Shown here in pieces: positions 8,816 through 19,478 of a stretch of 42,108 nucleotides of DNA; the first letter of the stretch is position 1, and each line of letters starts with the position of its first letter. Under the pieces are notes generated by a model. The model worked only from the letters and a program-made list of their open reading frames with translations, was not told the origin of the DNA and made no database searches. The DNA comes from Cryomorphaceae bacterium. Its GTDB lineage: Bacteria > Bacteroidota > Bacteroidia > Flavobacteriales > Crocinitomicaceae. The translations under genes were made by a program, and so were the position numbers. The DNA lies in NCBI GenBank assembly GCA_021298235.1, contig JAJTDX010000039.1, positions 1-42,108 on the forward strand, given 5' to 3'.

Positions 8816-9769
8816 TTAGAGCAAATCCTCTATGATTCGGTCCATGGACCAGCCTTCAGCCTCAGCACGGTAGTTTCTAACCAATCTATGTCTGAGGATA
8901 GGTTTAGCTACTGCTTTTACATCCTCTATGTCCGGTGAGTATTTGCCATTCAAAGCGGCGTGACATTTTGCTCCGATGATGAGGTTTTGTGAAGCTCTTG
9001 GACCTGCGCCCCATGTAATATAATCTTTGGTGATTTGGGTTGCGAATTCAGAATTCAGTCGTGTTTTTCCAACCAGTTTTACAGCGTATTCGAGAACATT
9101 GTCTGTTACAGGAATTCTTCTGATGAGCTCCTGATACTCCAATATTTCATCTGCATGTAGAATATGATTTAATGTTGTCTTTTGGTCGGAAGTTGTTGAT
9201 TTAACAATGGCCACTTCTTCCACATAGCTTGGGTAATCCACCCAAATATTGAACATGAAACGATCCAATTGTGCCTCAGGAAGGGGGTAGGTCCCTTCTT
9301 GTTCGATAGGATTTTGAGTAGCTAGAACGAAGAAAGGGGAGGGAAGCTTATAGTTCTTGCCAGCTGCCGTAACCGCTTTTTCCTGCATCGCCTCTAAGAG
9401 TGCTGATTGTGTCTTGGGAGGTGTTCTGTTGATCTCATCTGCCAAAATGATGTTTGCAAAAAGAGGCCCTTGAATGAACTTGAAATTTCTCGTTTCATCA
9501 AGAATCTCTGACCCAATAATATCTGATGGCATCAAGTCAGGTGTAAACTGAATTCGATTAAAACTTAGTCCCAGTGTCTCTGAAATGGTATTCACTAATA
9601 GTGTCTTTGCAAGACCAGGTACACCCACCAATAGGCAATGTCCTCTCGAAAAAATTGATATCAAAAGTTGATCTACCACATCATCCTGGCCAACGATCAC
9701 CTTGTGAATTTCGTTTTTCAGTTCTTTATAATGCGCTACTAAACGGTCAATTTTCTCTTTGTCGGACAT
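8816..9769 (-). CDS. MoxR-family AAA+ ATPase
   Basis: MoxR ATPases act as chaperone-like machines that mature or activate protein complexes. The 317 residues show VIVGQDDVVDQLL, the MoxR-type Walker A GVPGLAKT, FTPDLMPSDIIG, Walker B IILADEINRTPPKTQ, sensor 1 FFVLATQNPIEQEG, the LPEAQLDRFMF block and WGAGPRASQNLI. The end RLVRNYRAEAEGWSMDRII matches full-length family members. It is the last gene of the minus-strand run after the two isomerases, starting 8 nt after the preceding stop. The usual partners (DUF58 and von Willebrand A proteins) are not adjacent here. Confidence 0.92.
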   Translation of the reverse strand: MSDKEKIDRLVAHYKELKNEIHKVIVGQDDVVDQLLISIFSRGHCLLVGVPGLAKTLLVNTISETLGLSFNRIQFTPDLMPSDIIGSEILDETRNFKFIQGPLFANIILADEINRTPPKTQSALLEAMQEKAVTAAGKNYKLPSPFFVLATQNPIEQEGTYPLPEAQLDRFMFNIWVDYPSYVEEVAIVKSTTSDQKTTLNHILHADEILEYQELIRRIPVTDNVLEYAVKLVGKTRLNSEFATQITKDYITWGAGPRASQNLIIGAKCHAALNGKYSPDIEDVKAVAKPILRHRLVRNYRAEAEGWSMDRIIEDLL

Positions 9770-9777
9770 AAGGGTAA

Positions 9778-11130
9778 TTATTCGGTTTTGTTCCAGTTGT
9801 TTTGAAATGAACAGCCGGTGAAATCACTATCTATACGGATATAGGCATTTTTAATTTTGCTTGTAATCCAGTCGTTCATTACTTTTTGTTTTTTGTCGTT
9901 TTCTGCTGCGCGTTTAACAAGGGCATAGTCTTGGGTTAGATTTGCTCTATGTGGTTCTGTTCGTTCCATTAATCGGATAATTCGAATTCCCTGCTTTCGA
10001 TCATATATATTCATGTAAAGATTGGGCTGAGAAATATCACCTTTTTCCATGGCGTCCGTAATTAGGAAAATTTGCTGGTCTACTTGATTCAGATCTTCCA
10101 TATCCCACGTTTGCTCCCCTGTGATCGGATTGGTAATAATTCCTTTATTTTGCATGGTCATCTCATCATTTGAGTACCGAACCACTGCCTGTTCCCAGGT
10201 TATTTTTCCTGAGCTCAACTGGCTGTAACAGCTGTCCATAAGTGCTGCAGCCTTTGCGAGTTCCGTTCCACTGAATTCCGGTGAAATCAAGATGTGTTTA
10301 CATACGTAGTCGTCTCCTTTACGACTAATCAACTTCACTATATGGTATCCGTAAGCTGTTTCAAAGACATCTGAAACTTCTCCCGGTTCTAAAGAAAAAA
10401 GAGCTGCCTCGAACTGGGGTACCATCATGCCTCGAGTGGCTTCAATCTTTCCACCATCAGAGGCACTGCCCAAATCCATCGAATTGATCCGCGCTTGCGT
10501 CTCAAAACTTTTTCCACCTAAAATATTTGCTCTAATTTCCGAGAGTTTATCGTAGGCCAATTGTTTATCAGCTTTCGTAATGGCGGGATAGTGTACGATC
10601 TGTTGAAAGCTCAACTGGGCATTGATGAGAGGGATAGAATCTGCCGGAATGGTAGTATAAAAAGCTTGAACTTCTTTTGGAGTGACAGAGAGGTTTTGAG
10701 TTATCGTGCGCTCCATTTCATCGGCAAGCAATTTGTTTCGAATGGCTTCGCGAAATTCATCTTTGATCTCATTCACTGTTTTTCCATAAAACTTCTCCAT
10801 TTCCGCACGACTACCGATCTGATTTTCAATTACACGGATTCTATTCTCCATTTCCGCATCGACCTGTTCATCAGAAATTACAAGGCTGTCTATTTTTGCT
10901 TGGTTCACAAGAAGCTCTTGAAACATCAATTGTTCAAGGATGTCGCAGGATAAATTAGCTGAAAGTGATGCTCCTGAGGCAAGTGCTTGCTGTTTTTGTG
11001 CTTCTATATCTGAAAGTAGAATTATGTTGTCTCCAACTTGTGCCGCAATTTTGTCAACGACTACACCCGAGGGCTGTGCGTGCAAAAAAGTTAATTGAAA
11101 AAAGACTAATAAAATCAGTATGTGCTTCAC
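9778..11130 (-). CDS. Periplasmic parvulin-type peptidylprolyl isomerase, SurA-like
   Basis: The 450-residue protein has a signal peptide (ILILLVFFQLTFLHA), a SurA-like N-terminal chaperone region beginning VVDKIAAQVGDNIILLSDIE, and PpiC-type rotamase sequence with FETQARINSMDLGSASDGGKI and FETAYGYHIVKL, followed by a second, weaker domain starting CKHILISPEF. SurA proteins escort outer-membrane proteins through the periplasm. It lies 35 nt downstream of a second, larger isomerase and 8 nt upstream of moxR, so these three probably form one envelope-biogenesis operon. Assignment to SurA is by architecture. Confidence 0.85.
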   Translation of the reverse strand: MKHILILLVFFQLTFLHAQPSGVVVDKIAAQVGDNIILLSDIEAQKQQALASGASLSANLSCDILEQLMFQELLVNQAKIDSLVISDEQVDAEMENRIRVIENQIGSRAEMEKFYGKTVNEIKDEFREAIRNKLLADEMERTITQNLSVTPKEVQAFYTTIPADSIPLINAQLSFQQIVHYPAITKADKQLAYDKLSEIRANILGGKSFETQARINSMDLGSASDGGKIEATRGMMVPQFEAALFSLEPGEVSDVFETAYGYHIVKLISRKGDDYVCKHILISPEFSGTELAKAAALMDSCYSQLSSGKITWEQAVVRYSNDEMTMQNKGIITNPITGEQTWDMEDLNQVDQQIFLITDAMEKGDISQPNLYMNIYDRKQGIRIIRLMERTEPHRANLTQDYALVKRAAENDKKQKVMNDWITSKIKNAYIRIDSDFTGCSFQNNWNKTE

Positions 11131-11165
11131 AAGCGAATAATTTGAGTTACAGATTCTAGTTTGGA

Positions 11166-13121
11166 TTATTTGCCCAGTGAATACAAAACGTCATAGTTGA
11201 TCTTTATTGCATGCTTTAGAGATAATTCATTCAGCCATTCTTTCTCCAAAAAATTCTGATAGTCCGAAGTTGCAGGACCTTTTGCTTCAGAAAATTCTTT
11301 TTGTTTCGGTTCAAGTTTGTCTGTTACCTTCACAACATATGTTTTGCCCTCAAATTCAAAAGGTTTATTTACTCCTTTTGCCAGATTTCTATCTTTCAAA
11401 TAAGTAGTACTTTCTATATCGAATTTATTCGTTCGAACACGCAGGTTTAATTCACTTTCCTTGTTGATTACCTCCAAAACATGTTTAGATGTAATGGTAT
11501 CATTTTGAATCATTTTGAATACTTTGTCAGCAATCTTTGAATCGGCACATTCGTATACAAATGCATCTAGACGTTTACCCCACATGTAGTTTGCTCTGTT
11601 TGACTCAAAATATTTTCTGAGTCCGACGGTGTCTTTCATTGCTTTATTCCAGACCTTATCCTGCATGATTTCATAAAGCAATATACCATCATGGTATTCC
11701 GTAACAAGTGCTTTGTAATCCGGGTATTTATCCATTAATCTAGATTCTTCATAGTTCAAGATCCGTTCTTTTTCCCAGCTTTTGTATTGTTGTTGCACAA
11801 TTACTTCGTTTCTGTCTTTCCGAACTACACGATAATTCATCTCTAGGAAACGAGCAAAATCTTTTTGCCCAAATTTCTTCCCATCCAAAACAAAAAGTGT
11901 TTTATCTGATTTCAATTTATCTGCTTTCCATTTGCCTTGAAAGTAGGTTGTGTCCAAATTCTTATTGAACCATTTCAAACCTTTTTTCGATGAGTTTTCA
12001 TATGCGTATGCACTTTTCAATTTCGAAACGAAAGAATCTTGTGTCTTTTTGGATCTTTCATCTCGGTTAACGCGCGTTTGAAGTTCTTTCTTCATGGCAT
12101 CGAAAGGCTTAACATCTGTCCATTCCACGCGCTTAATAATGTGATAGCCATATTCTGTTTTTACCGGCTTACTGTAATCACCGTCATTTCGAAGCAGAAA
12201 TGCTGCATCTTCAAAAGAAGTGACCATTCGTGTAGTTGTTCCGGTACCGAATGCCGGCAATTCACCGCCTTTTTGATTTGAACTTGGGTCATCAGAGAAC
12301 TCTTTCGCGAGATTTTCAAACTTTGCTCCTCCAACGAGTTTGTCGTAAATTTCATTGATCTTCTTCTCAGCGTTGGTGACTTCTTCTGTTGACGCATTCT
12401 TTGAAACTGCCACCATAATATGTGCTGTTTTTATAGTGCCTCGGGCAGGACGTTTATCTGTAACTTTCACTATGTGGTACCCAAATCTGGTACGAAAAGG
12501 GTCTGAAACCTTACCTATCGGTGTGTTATAGGCTTTCTCTTCGAATGGATAGACCATTTGAAAAGCTGTAAAATAGCCTAAATCGCCACCATTGTTAGCT
12601 GCGGAAGGGTCTTCAGAACCATTTTTACTTTTTGCAACCGATGCAAAATCTTCCCCTTTTTCTATTCGGGCTTTCAACCCCATAATTTTATTCCATGCTG
12701 CCAGCGTGTCTTCCGGAGACGCGTTGCTCTCAACTTTTATCAGGATGTGAGATGCGCGAATCTCAGTTTTGGTTCGTTCATACGCTTCTCTTACCAATAC
12801 CTGATTCTGTGCAGAATCCACCAGATAGGGGAGGGAAAGTTGTTTTTTGTAACCGTCTAGCTCTTTTTTAAGTTTTGGAATTGTATCGTATTTGAGAGCC
12901 TCGGCCTCAGCAACTTTTAATTTGAATTTTTTGAAAAGTTCCATGTATTCATCCAGAGACTCCTTATCATATTGGGGATCGTTGTTATTTTTTAGGTAAA
13001 TCTGTAAAAATTCTGATTTCGTAACCGGTTTCCCATTGATTTCCATTAATACGGGATCAGTCTGTGCACTAGCCACAATACCAACTATGAAAGATAGCGA
13101 AAAGAGAATGTATTTTTTCAT
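11166..13121 (-). CDS. Exported PpiC-type peptidylprolyl isomerase with two parvulin domains
   Basis: This 651-residue periplasmic isomerase/chaperone begins MKKYILFSLSFIVGIVASAQ, a clear signal peptide, so I place the start at 13121. The in-frame ATG at 13163 would add 14 residues ahead of the signal peptide. Two rotamase domains are visible: the first from ASHILIKV through NNGGDLGYFTAFQMVYPFEE to RTRFGYHIVKV, the second from TAHIMVAVSKN through NQKGGELPAFGTG to EYGYHIIKR. The C-terminal 300 residues are helical and lack further domains I recognise. Tandem isomerase genes next to moxR suggest joint work on outer-membrane or secreted protein folding. Confidence 0.88.
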   Translation of the reverse strand: MKKYILFSLSFIVGIVASAQTDPVLMEINGKPVTKSEFLQIYLKNNNDPQYDKESLDEYMELFKKFKLKVAEAEALKYDTIPKLKKELDGYKKQLSLPYLVDSAQNQVLVREAYERTKTEIRASHILIKVESNASPEDTLAAWNKIMGLKARIEKGEDFASVAKSKNGSEDPSAANNGGDLGYFTAFQMVYPFEEKAYNTPIGKVSDPFRTRFGYHIVKVTDKRPARGTIKTAHIMVAVSKNASTEEVTNAEKKINEIYDKLVGGAKFENLAKEFSDDPSSNQKGGELPAFGTGTTTRMVTSFEDAAFLLRNDGDYSKPVKTEYGYHIIKRVEWTDVKPFDAMKKELQTRVNRDERSKKTQDSFVSKLKSAYAYENSSKKGLKWFNKNLDTTYFQGKWKADKLKSDKTLFVLDGKKFGQKDFARFLEMNYRVVRKDRNEVIVQQQYKSWEKERILNYEESRLMDKYPDYKALVTEYHDGILLYEIMQDKVWNKAMKDTVGLRKYFESNRANYMWGKRLDAFVYECADSKIADKVFKMIQNDTITSKHVLEVINKESELNLRVRTNKFDIESTTYLKDRNLAKGVNKPFEFEGKTYVVKVTDKLEPKQKEFSEAKGPATSDYQNFLEKEWLNELSLKHAIKINYDVLYSLGK

Positions 13122-13182
13122 TGAACTATTTTTTGAGGAACCAAATTTAACGTCAAACCGCAAATGAGGATTCTTTTTAACT

Positions 13183-14730
<1,548 letters not shown>

Positions 14731-14749
14731 TTAAATTTTTGAAAAATGT

Positions 14750-14780
14750 TTTGCCGACTCAAATGAAAAGTGTACTCTTG
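14750..14780 (+). promoter_or_regulatory. Predicted Bacteroidota-type promoter
   Basis: TTTG (14750-14753), a 19-nt spacer and TACTCTTG (14773-14780) match the Bacteroidota consensus TTTG-N19-TAnnTTTG with one mismatch. The expected start of transcription is about 7 nt downstream, just ahead of the ATG at 14798. It would drive the small exported protein, divergently from guaB. Confidence 0.55.
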
Positions 14781-14797
14781 TTGCGAATTCAATGGGA

Positions 14798-15436
14798 ATG
14801 AAAGTCCTGATTACTGTCCTTAGTTTTAATCTGATTCTATGCTCTTTTGCTCAGGATTTAAAGGTCATTACGGATTCTTCTCGTTTGGTTCAACTTTCTG
14901 GGGTCGTAATTTCTGAAACAGATTTAAACCCGCTCCCATATACGACGGTCTATGATCGATCTATCAAAAAGGGAGTAGTGTCGGATTACTACGGGTTTTT
15001 CTCTACGGTTGTACTTCCTGGAGATACTCTTCTTTTTTCTGGTTTTGGATACAAGCTTTCAACCTATATCGTTCCTGACACATTGAAAGACAATCGTTAT
15101 TCCATTATTCATATGCTGCAAAAAGATACGACGAATCTTAAAATGGTTACAGTGTACCCTTGGCCTTCAAGAGAGGATTTTGCGCGTGCTTTCGTGGACA
15201 TGGAGCCTTACGATGATGCCATCCGGCGTGCTCAGAGAGAGCTTTCAGGTGAGGCTTTGGCGTTTGTTGCTGCTAAGTTGGATAATGATGCTTCTTTGGC
15301 ATACGGCTATTCTATAAACCAACGGTATACGAAGCTTTACACCAACGGCCAGCTGCCGGTGAATAATTTGTTGAATCCCTATTCTTGGGCTAAGTTAATC
15401 CAGGATTGGAAAGCCGGAAAACTATCTCGGCAGTAA
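14798..15436 (+). CDS. Small exported protein with carboxypeptidase-regulatory-like domain
   Basis: The 212-residue protein begins MKVLITVLSFNLILCSFAQ, a signal peptide. Residues about 33-110 read as a carboxypeptidase-D regulatory-like beta-sandwich: LSGVVISETDLNPLPYTTV, then GVVSDYYGFFSTVVLPGD and LLFSGFGYK. The rest, including TVYPWPSREDFARAF, is helical without a known domain. Such domains commonly precede TonB receptors, but here it stands alone, so a periplasmic or surface role is likely and unspecified. An ATG two codons earlier (14792) is possible; the promoter position favours 14798. The gene is monocistronic and convergent with the nitroreductase. Confidence 0.7.
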   Translation: MKVLITVLSFNLILCSFAQDLKVITDSSRLVQLSGVVISETDLNPLPYTTVYDRSIKKGVVSDYYGFFSTVVLPGDTLLFSGFGYKLSTYIVPDTLKDNRYSIIHMLQKDTTNLKMVTVYPWPSREDFARAFVDMEPYDDAIRRAQRELSGEALAFVAAKLDNDASLAYGYSINQRYTKLYTNGQLPVNNLLNPYSWAKLIQDWKAGKLSRQ

Positions 15437-15450
15437 ACGGTCCTCCTTGT

Positions 15451-16170
15451 TTACAATTTGAATACAACTTCCTCGTAAGGGACGCGGAAACGATCGCCCC
15501 AAATCCCTTCTTCGGTGCCCAAGCCGACTGAAATGATCATGTTTATTTCGGCTCCTCTTGGTAGGTTCAATGCGCGTTTCACTCTTTTTTCATCGAACCC
15601 CTCCATTGGACAACTGTGAAAACCTTCCGCTGCAATGGAAAGCATGAATGTCTGAGCCGCAAGCGCACAGGATTTATGTGCCATAATTCGCTGATTTGCA
15701 GTTCCTCCAGTTCTGAAAAAGGGCTTTCTCAATCCCATAAAAAAGCTAATGCTTCTCCGTACAAGACTGAAGAAACCAAAAATGTCATTTTTGTACAATA
15801 AAGGCATGATCTTTCCATAATAATTTAATCCACCCTTTTGCAATTTTGATGGCTCCCCATGAATGGTTTCTTTGATGCGATCAAGGTTCCATTTTGCTCG
15901 TTCTCTCCATTTGTCCTTTCGGGTAACAAATACCACCATTTGTTTGGCTGTTCTTGCTGCTTGTTGATTCAAGCATAAAGGAATATATTCCTTTATGGCT
16001 TTTTCAGAGGACAGCCAATAGAATTCCCAAAGCTGCATATTGCTGCTGTTCGGGGAGAGAATGGCACGCTCAAGGCTTCCTTTAATGACCTCATCAGGTA
16101 CGTTAACATTCGGATCAAAACTTCGGTTGGATCGCCTGTATTCAATTACTTTCTGGAATTCTGAGTTCAT
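15451..16170 (-). CDS. Nitroreductase-family flavoprotein
   Basis: This is a 239-residue FMN-dependent oxidoreductase. Family features are the N-terminal VIEYRRSNRSFDPN with the FMN-phosphate-binding arginines, SPNSSNMQLWEFYW, the central dimerisation helices, and C-terminal HKSCALAAQTFMLSIAAEG followed by SCPMEGFDEKRVKRALNLP and IISVGLG. These enzymes reduce quinones, nitroaromatics or other acceptors with NAD(P)H; the native substrate is not visible. A longer middle section (about 100-150, YYGKIMPLLYKND...) distinguishes it from minimal nitroreductases. It is flanked by an unrelated convergent gene and the HD hydrolase upstream. Confidence 0.85.
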   Translation of the reverse strand: MNSEFQKVIEYRRSNRSFDPNVNVPDEVIKGSLERAILSPNSSNMQLWEFYWLSSEKAIKEYIPLCLNQQAARTAKQMVVFVTRKDKWRERAKWNLDRIKETIHGEPSKLQKGGLNYYGKIMPLLYKNDIFGFFSLVRRSISFFMGLRKPFFRTGGTANQRIMAHKSCALAAQTFMLSIAAEGFHSCPMEGFDEKRVKRALNLPRGAEINMIISVGLGTEEGIWGDRFRVPYEEVVFKL

Positions 16171-16214
16171 ACGTTGGAGTTAATAACTGAGTACAATGTT
16201 TCGGAAATTAATCA

Positions 16215-17462
16215 CTAAAAAATCGGGTAGCAGATGAAGTATTTCTCAACGGGATTTGCCAATGCAGAAATATTCAAATTGTCTGACGCCTTTGACAGTT
16301 CGATGACCTCGCCATTCTTCATAAGCATGTGAATGTTTTGCTTATTTTGATTGTATGCATTATTACTCAAGATGTCAGTGTAAACAAAATGCATGGCCTC
16401 CTCAGTGCTAAGGTTTAATTGCTTTTGAACAAGCTCCTGCTCTAATCGTATTCGGTCAGGACTGAATGGATCTCTGGAGATTTCTATTTTAAAGAGTTTT
16501 CGGTTGACGAGTCCTGATGCCAAGTGAGAAAGTACTTTGTCCTCGTTATTTTGCCAGACTTTTAAAGCGCCCAGGATATCAAAGTCATCAAGCTCAGAAA
16601 AATGTTTGAGAACTGTTTCGTTGTTGTTGAATTGTACTTTATCGATCGAATTGCTAAGGAAAAATTGAAGTGCTGGACTTCCGAACAATTGCGTTCCGTT
16701 CATTGTCAAGTGTTTTGCTCTGCGCAAGGCATGTATCAGCATGAATTCAGCTGAAACGACTGTTTTATGCAAATACACTTGCCAGTACATGAGTCTGCGG
16801 GCAACAATGAACTTTTCTATCGAATAGATTCCCTTTTCTTCCAAGACAAGATTCCCTTCATGCACATTCAGCATTTCGATCAAACGGTCGCTACCAATTT
16901 TACCTTCGCTCACTCCTGAGTAAAAACTGTCTCTGTTGAGGTAATCCATTCGGTCCATATCGAGTTGACTCGAAACCAGTTGGTAAAGAAATGGTTTGTG
17001 ATATTTGTTCTTAAAAATAACAAGGGCTCTCTCCATGTCTTCCCCGAATTCAGTACAAAGCGATTCCATGAATCGAATCGAAATATCTTCGTGCGTAACA
17101 CCATTGACAATGTCATACTCCAGTGCGTGGCTAAAGGGACCGTGGCCAATGTCATGCAGCAGGATGGCTATGAGAACAGAGCGCTCCTCTTCGGGAGTAA
17201 TCTCATGACCTTTTCTCCGAATGGTTGCAATGGCCTGTGTCATAAGATGCATGGCTCCGATTGCGTGATGAAAACGGGTGTGTAATGCTCCGGGATAGAC
17301 GAGATGACTGAGGCCAAGTTGCATGATTCGGCGCAAGCGCTGAAAATAGGGGTGCTCGATCAAGTCAAAAATAATATCATCCGGAATTGAAATAAAACCG
17401 TAGATTGGATCGTTAAAAATTTTCTTTTTGTTGTTTCGGTTCAGATTCGGGCGCAAAACCAT
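16215..17462 (-). CDS. HD-domain phosphohydrolase (dGTPase-like)
   Basis: The 415-residue protein belongs to the HD-superfamily hydrolases related to SAMHD1/YdhJ. Metal-binding residues are visible in HTRFHHAIGAMHLM (first His), LLHDIGHGPFSHALE (HD pair) and DMDRMDYLNRDSFYSGVSEG (last Asp). The likely reaction is dNTP triphosphohydrolysis or a related phosphohydrolase step. I start at ATG 17462 (MVLRPNLNRNN); the frame is open to 17627, but that extension would lie inside porX and is not family-like. Only 37 nt separate it from the divergent porX start, an arrangement I remember from other Flavobacteriia. Confidence 0.88.
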   Translation of the reverse strand: MVLRPNLNRNNKKKIFNDPIYGFISIPDDIIFDLIEHPYFQRLRRIMQLGLSHLVYPGALHTRFHHAIGAMHLMTQAIATIRRKGHEITPEEERSVLIAILLHDIGHGPFSHALEYDIVNGVTHEDISIRFMESLCTEFGEDMERALVIFKNKYHKPFLYQLVSSQLDMDRMDYLNRDSFYSGVSEGKIGSDRLIEMLNVHEGNLVLEEKGIYSIEKFIVARRLMYWQVYLHKTVVSAEFMLIHALRRAKHLTMNGTQLFGSPALQFFLSNSIDKVQFNNNETVLKHFSELDDFDILGALKVWQNNEDKVLSHLASGLVNRKLFKIEISRDPFSPDRIRLEQELVQKQLNLSTEEAMHFVYTDILSNNAYNQNKQNIHMLMKNGEVIELSKASDNLNISALANPVEKYFICYPIF

Positions 17463-17499
17463 ATTTTTAAAAGTTTTCAAACATACGAAATAAACCAAG

Positions 17500-18981
17500 A
17501 TGCAAGTTAAAATACTTTGGGCAGACGATGAGATCGAGTTACTCAAACCGCACATTATGTTTCTGGAGAATAAAGGATATTCCGTCGATCCTGTCAATAA
17601 TGGGGCAGATGCTGTTGAGAAGAGCAATCAGCAGGATTATGACATTGTTTTTCTGGACGAGAATATGCCCGGAATTTCTGGATTGGAAGCTTTAAATAGA
17701 ATCAAGGAAAGTAAACCATATGTTCCAGTTGTGATGATTACGAAGAGTGAGGAAGAACATATTATGGAGGAAGCGATTGGGAGTAAAATTGCAGATTACC
17801 TTATCAAGCCGGTAAATCCCAATCAGATCTTACTGAGCATAAAGAAGAATCTGGATCAATCCAAACTTGTTTCTCAAAAAACAAACCTGTCTTACCAACA
17901 AGAGTTCAGGCAACTGGGAATGCGGTTAACAGATCCGTTGGATGCAGAGGAATGGGCAGATCTTTATGGAAAGCTTGTGTATTGGGAGCTTGAGCTGGAG
18001 AGTGCGCAAGACTCTGGCATGAAGGAGATTCTGGGCATGCAAAAAAAAGAAGCTAATAAATTGTTCTCAAGATTTGTGGAGCGTAACTATATTGATTGGA
18101 TAAATGGGGATGAAGATGCTCCTGTTTTGATCCATACCTTGGTTAAGGATAAGATCATTCCGTTGTCAGAAAAAAGAAAAACCTTCGTTCTGGTTATTGA
18201 CAACTTGCGTTATGACCAATGGAAAGTTCTTCAGCCAGTCCTTTCGAAATCGTTTACATTGGAGAAAGAAGAGATTGTGTATTCAATCCTGCCGACGGCG
18301 ACACACTACGCACGCAATGCTTTTTTTGCTGGTTTGATGCCATCAGAGATTTCAAAACGCTTTCCTCAATTCTGGAAGAATGAAGAGGAAGAAGGGGGGA
18401 AGAATGCGCATGAAAAGGATTTTTTGGAAGCCAATCTCAAGCGTCTTGGAAAAAATGTGAAGTGGTCCTATAATAAAATCACGAATCTAGATGCTGGTAA
18501 ACGCTTGTCTGACCAGTTCAGTCAGTTGAAAGAAAACGATCTGAATTTCATAGTGTATAATTTTGTGGCTTACAGATCACTAACGGTGTCGTGGTTTGAA
18601 CATTCTCCATTGAATGAAATCGTGAAAAAAATTGCAGAATCAGGTGCGAGATTGATCATAACCACAGACCACGGAACTGTAAAAGTTTCCCAACCGGTTA
18701 AGATTGTGGGTGAGCGTTCAACGAACAGTAATTTGCGCTACAAAGTTGGCAGGGGACTTTCATACAATGAGAAAGAGGTCTTCAGGGTGGCTGACCCGTC
18801 AAAGGTCCACCTTCCTTCGGGAAAGTTTGCTGCTGAGTTCGTTTTTGCTAGAGAGGATGATTATTTTGTTTATCCCAACAATTACAATCAATTTGTGAAC
18901 TACTATGCCAATACGTTTCAACATGGTGGGATTTCCATGGAAGAAGTCCTTATCCCATTTGTAGTGATGGATCCCAAATAA
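17500..18981 (+). CDS. porX: PorX-type T9SS response regulator with PglZ domain (internal segment missing)
   Basis: PorX couples signal reception to control of type IX secretion. Residues 1-125 are a receiver domain with the DD pair at 9-10, phospho-acceptor Asp53 (VFLDENMPG), a Thr in MITKSE and Lys in YLIKPVNP. After a helical linker comes a PglZ/alkaline-phosphatase-fold domain with Asp234 (VIDNLRYDQW), PTATHYARN (Thr266/268), TTDHG (Asp390, His391) and His475 (FQHGG). Between YNFV (to 356) and AYRSLT (from 357) the family usually has about 21 more residues with a DMLSH motif, expected to give metal ligands; they are absent here. Length 493 versus about 515 usual. If real, the zinc site would be incomplete. 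Confidence 0.92.
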   Translation: MQVKILWADDEIELLKPHIMFLENKGYSVDPVNNGADAVEKSNQQDYDIVFLDENMPGISGLEALNRIKESKPYVPVVMITKSEEEHIMEEAIGSKIADYLIKPVNPNQILLSIKKNLDQSKLVSQKTNLSYQQEFRQLGMRLTDPLDAEEWADLYGKLVYWELELESAQDSGMKEILGMQKKEANKLFSRFVERNYIDWINGDEDAPVLIHTLVKDKIIPLSEKRKTFVLVIDNLRYDQWKVLQPVLSKSFTLEKEEIVYSILPTATHYARNAFFAGLMPSEISKRFPQFWKNEEEEGGKNAHEKDFLEANLKRLGKNVKWSYNKITNLDAGKRLSDQFSQLKENDLNFIVYNFVAYRSLTVSWFEHSPLNEIVKKIAESGARLIITTDHGTVKVSQPVKIVGERSTNSNLRYKVGRGLSYNEKEVFRVADPSKVHLPSGKFAAEFVFAREDDYFVYPNNYNQFVNYYANTFQHGGISMEEVLIPFVVMDPK

Positions 18982-19009
18982 TCAGGGAAGATAACATTTG
19001 CTTGTTTGT

Positions 19010-19032
19010 AAACTGACATTTAGGCAGTTTTT
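19010..19032 (+). terminator. Possible intrinsic terminator after porX
   Basis: AAACTG (19010-19015) can pair with CAGTTT (19025-19030), followed by two further T. The stem is short and AT-rich with a 9-nt loop, so this is tentative. If real it separates porX from tsaE-ald. Confidence 0.35.
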
Positions 19033-19061
19033 CAAATTGAAACTATGCCTAGCTTTGTTCT

Positions 19062-19478
19062 GTGAATTTCCATTTGTCTGATATTACAGAACTACCGGCT
19101 GCGTCAAAACAATTTCTCGATGAGTTTGGACATCGCAAATGTTTTGCCTTTAAAGGTGAAATGGGATCGGGAAAAACAACATTTATTCTATCGGTTTTGA
19201 AAGCTATGGGCATACAGGATCCCGATGGATCACCAACGTATTCTCTGGTCAATACTTACGAGAGTTCAATGTTTGGTAAAGTGTATCATCTCGATCTATA
19301 CCGCCTCAAGGACATCTCAGAAACTTATGACATCGGCATCGAAGAGGTACTTTACGGTGGAGGAATATCCTTCATCGAATGGCCCGAAAAAATAGAGTCC
19401 TTGTTGCCTGAAAACACACTAACTGTCTCCGTGACGGTTTTGGAAGATCAATCTCGAACCATAAATTGTGAAGCATGA
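19062..19478 (+). CDS. tsaE: tRNA threonylcarbamoyladenosine biosynthesis ATPase TsaE
   Basis: TsaE is the ATPase of the TsaB-TsaD-TsaE complex that makes t6A37 on ANN-decoding tRNAs. The 138 residues have the P-loop GEMGSGKTT (32-40), SPTYSLVNTY, HLDLYRLKD and ISFIEWPEKIESLLP, all family hallmarks. The start is GTG at 19062; no in-frame ATG lies upstream close enough, and the next methionine would cut into the P-loop. The stop overlaps the ald start by 4 nt (ATGA), so the two are translationally coupled. Confidence 0.92.
   Translation: MNFHLSDITELPAASKQFLDEFGHRKCFAFKGEMGSGKTTFILSVLKAMGIQDPDGSPTYSLVNTYESSMFGKVYHLDLYRLKDISETYDIGIEEVLYGGGISFIEWPEKIESLLPENTLTVSVTVLEDQSRTINCEA

Noticed and set aside
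17463..17627. N-terminal extension of the HD protein to an ATG at 17627
   Set aside because: It would lie inside porX on the other strand and has no family similarity; the ATG at 17462 starts the conserved region.
19050..19057. TAGCTTTG, a -7 consensus match before tsaE
   Set aside because: Only 4 nt ahead of the GTG start and without a TTG at the right distance; transcription would begin at or after the start codon.
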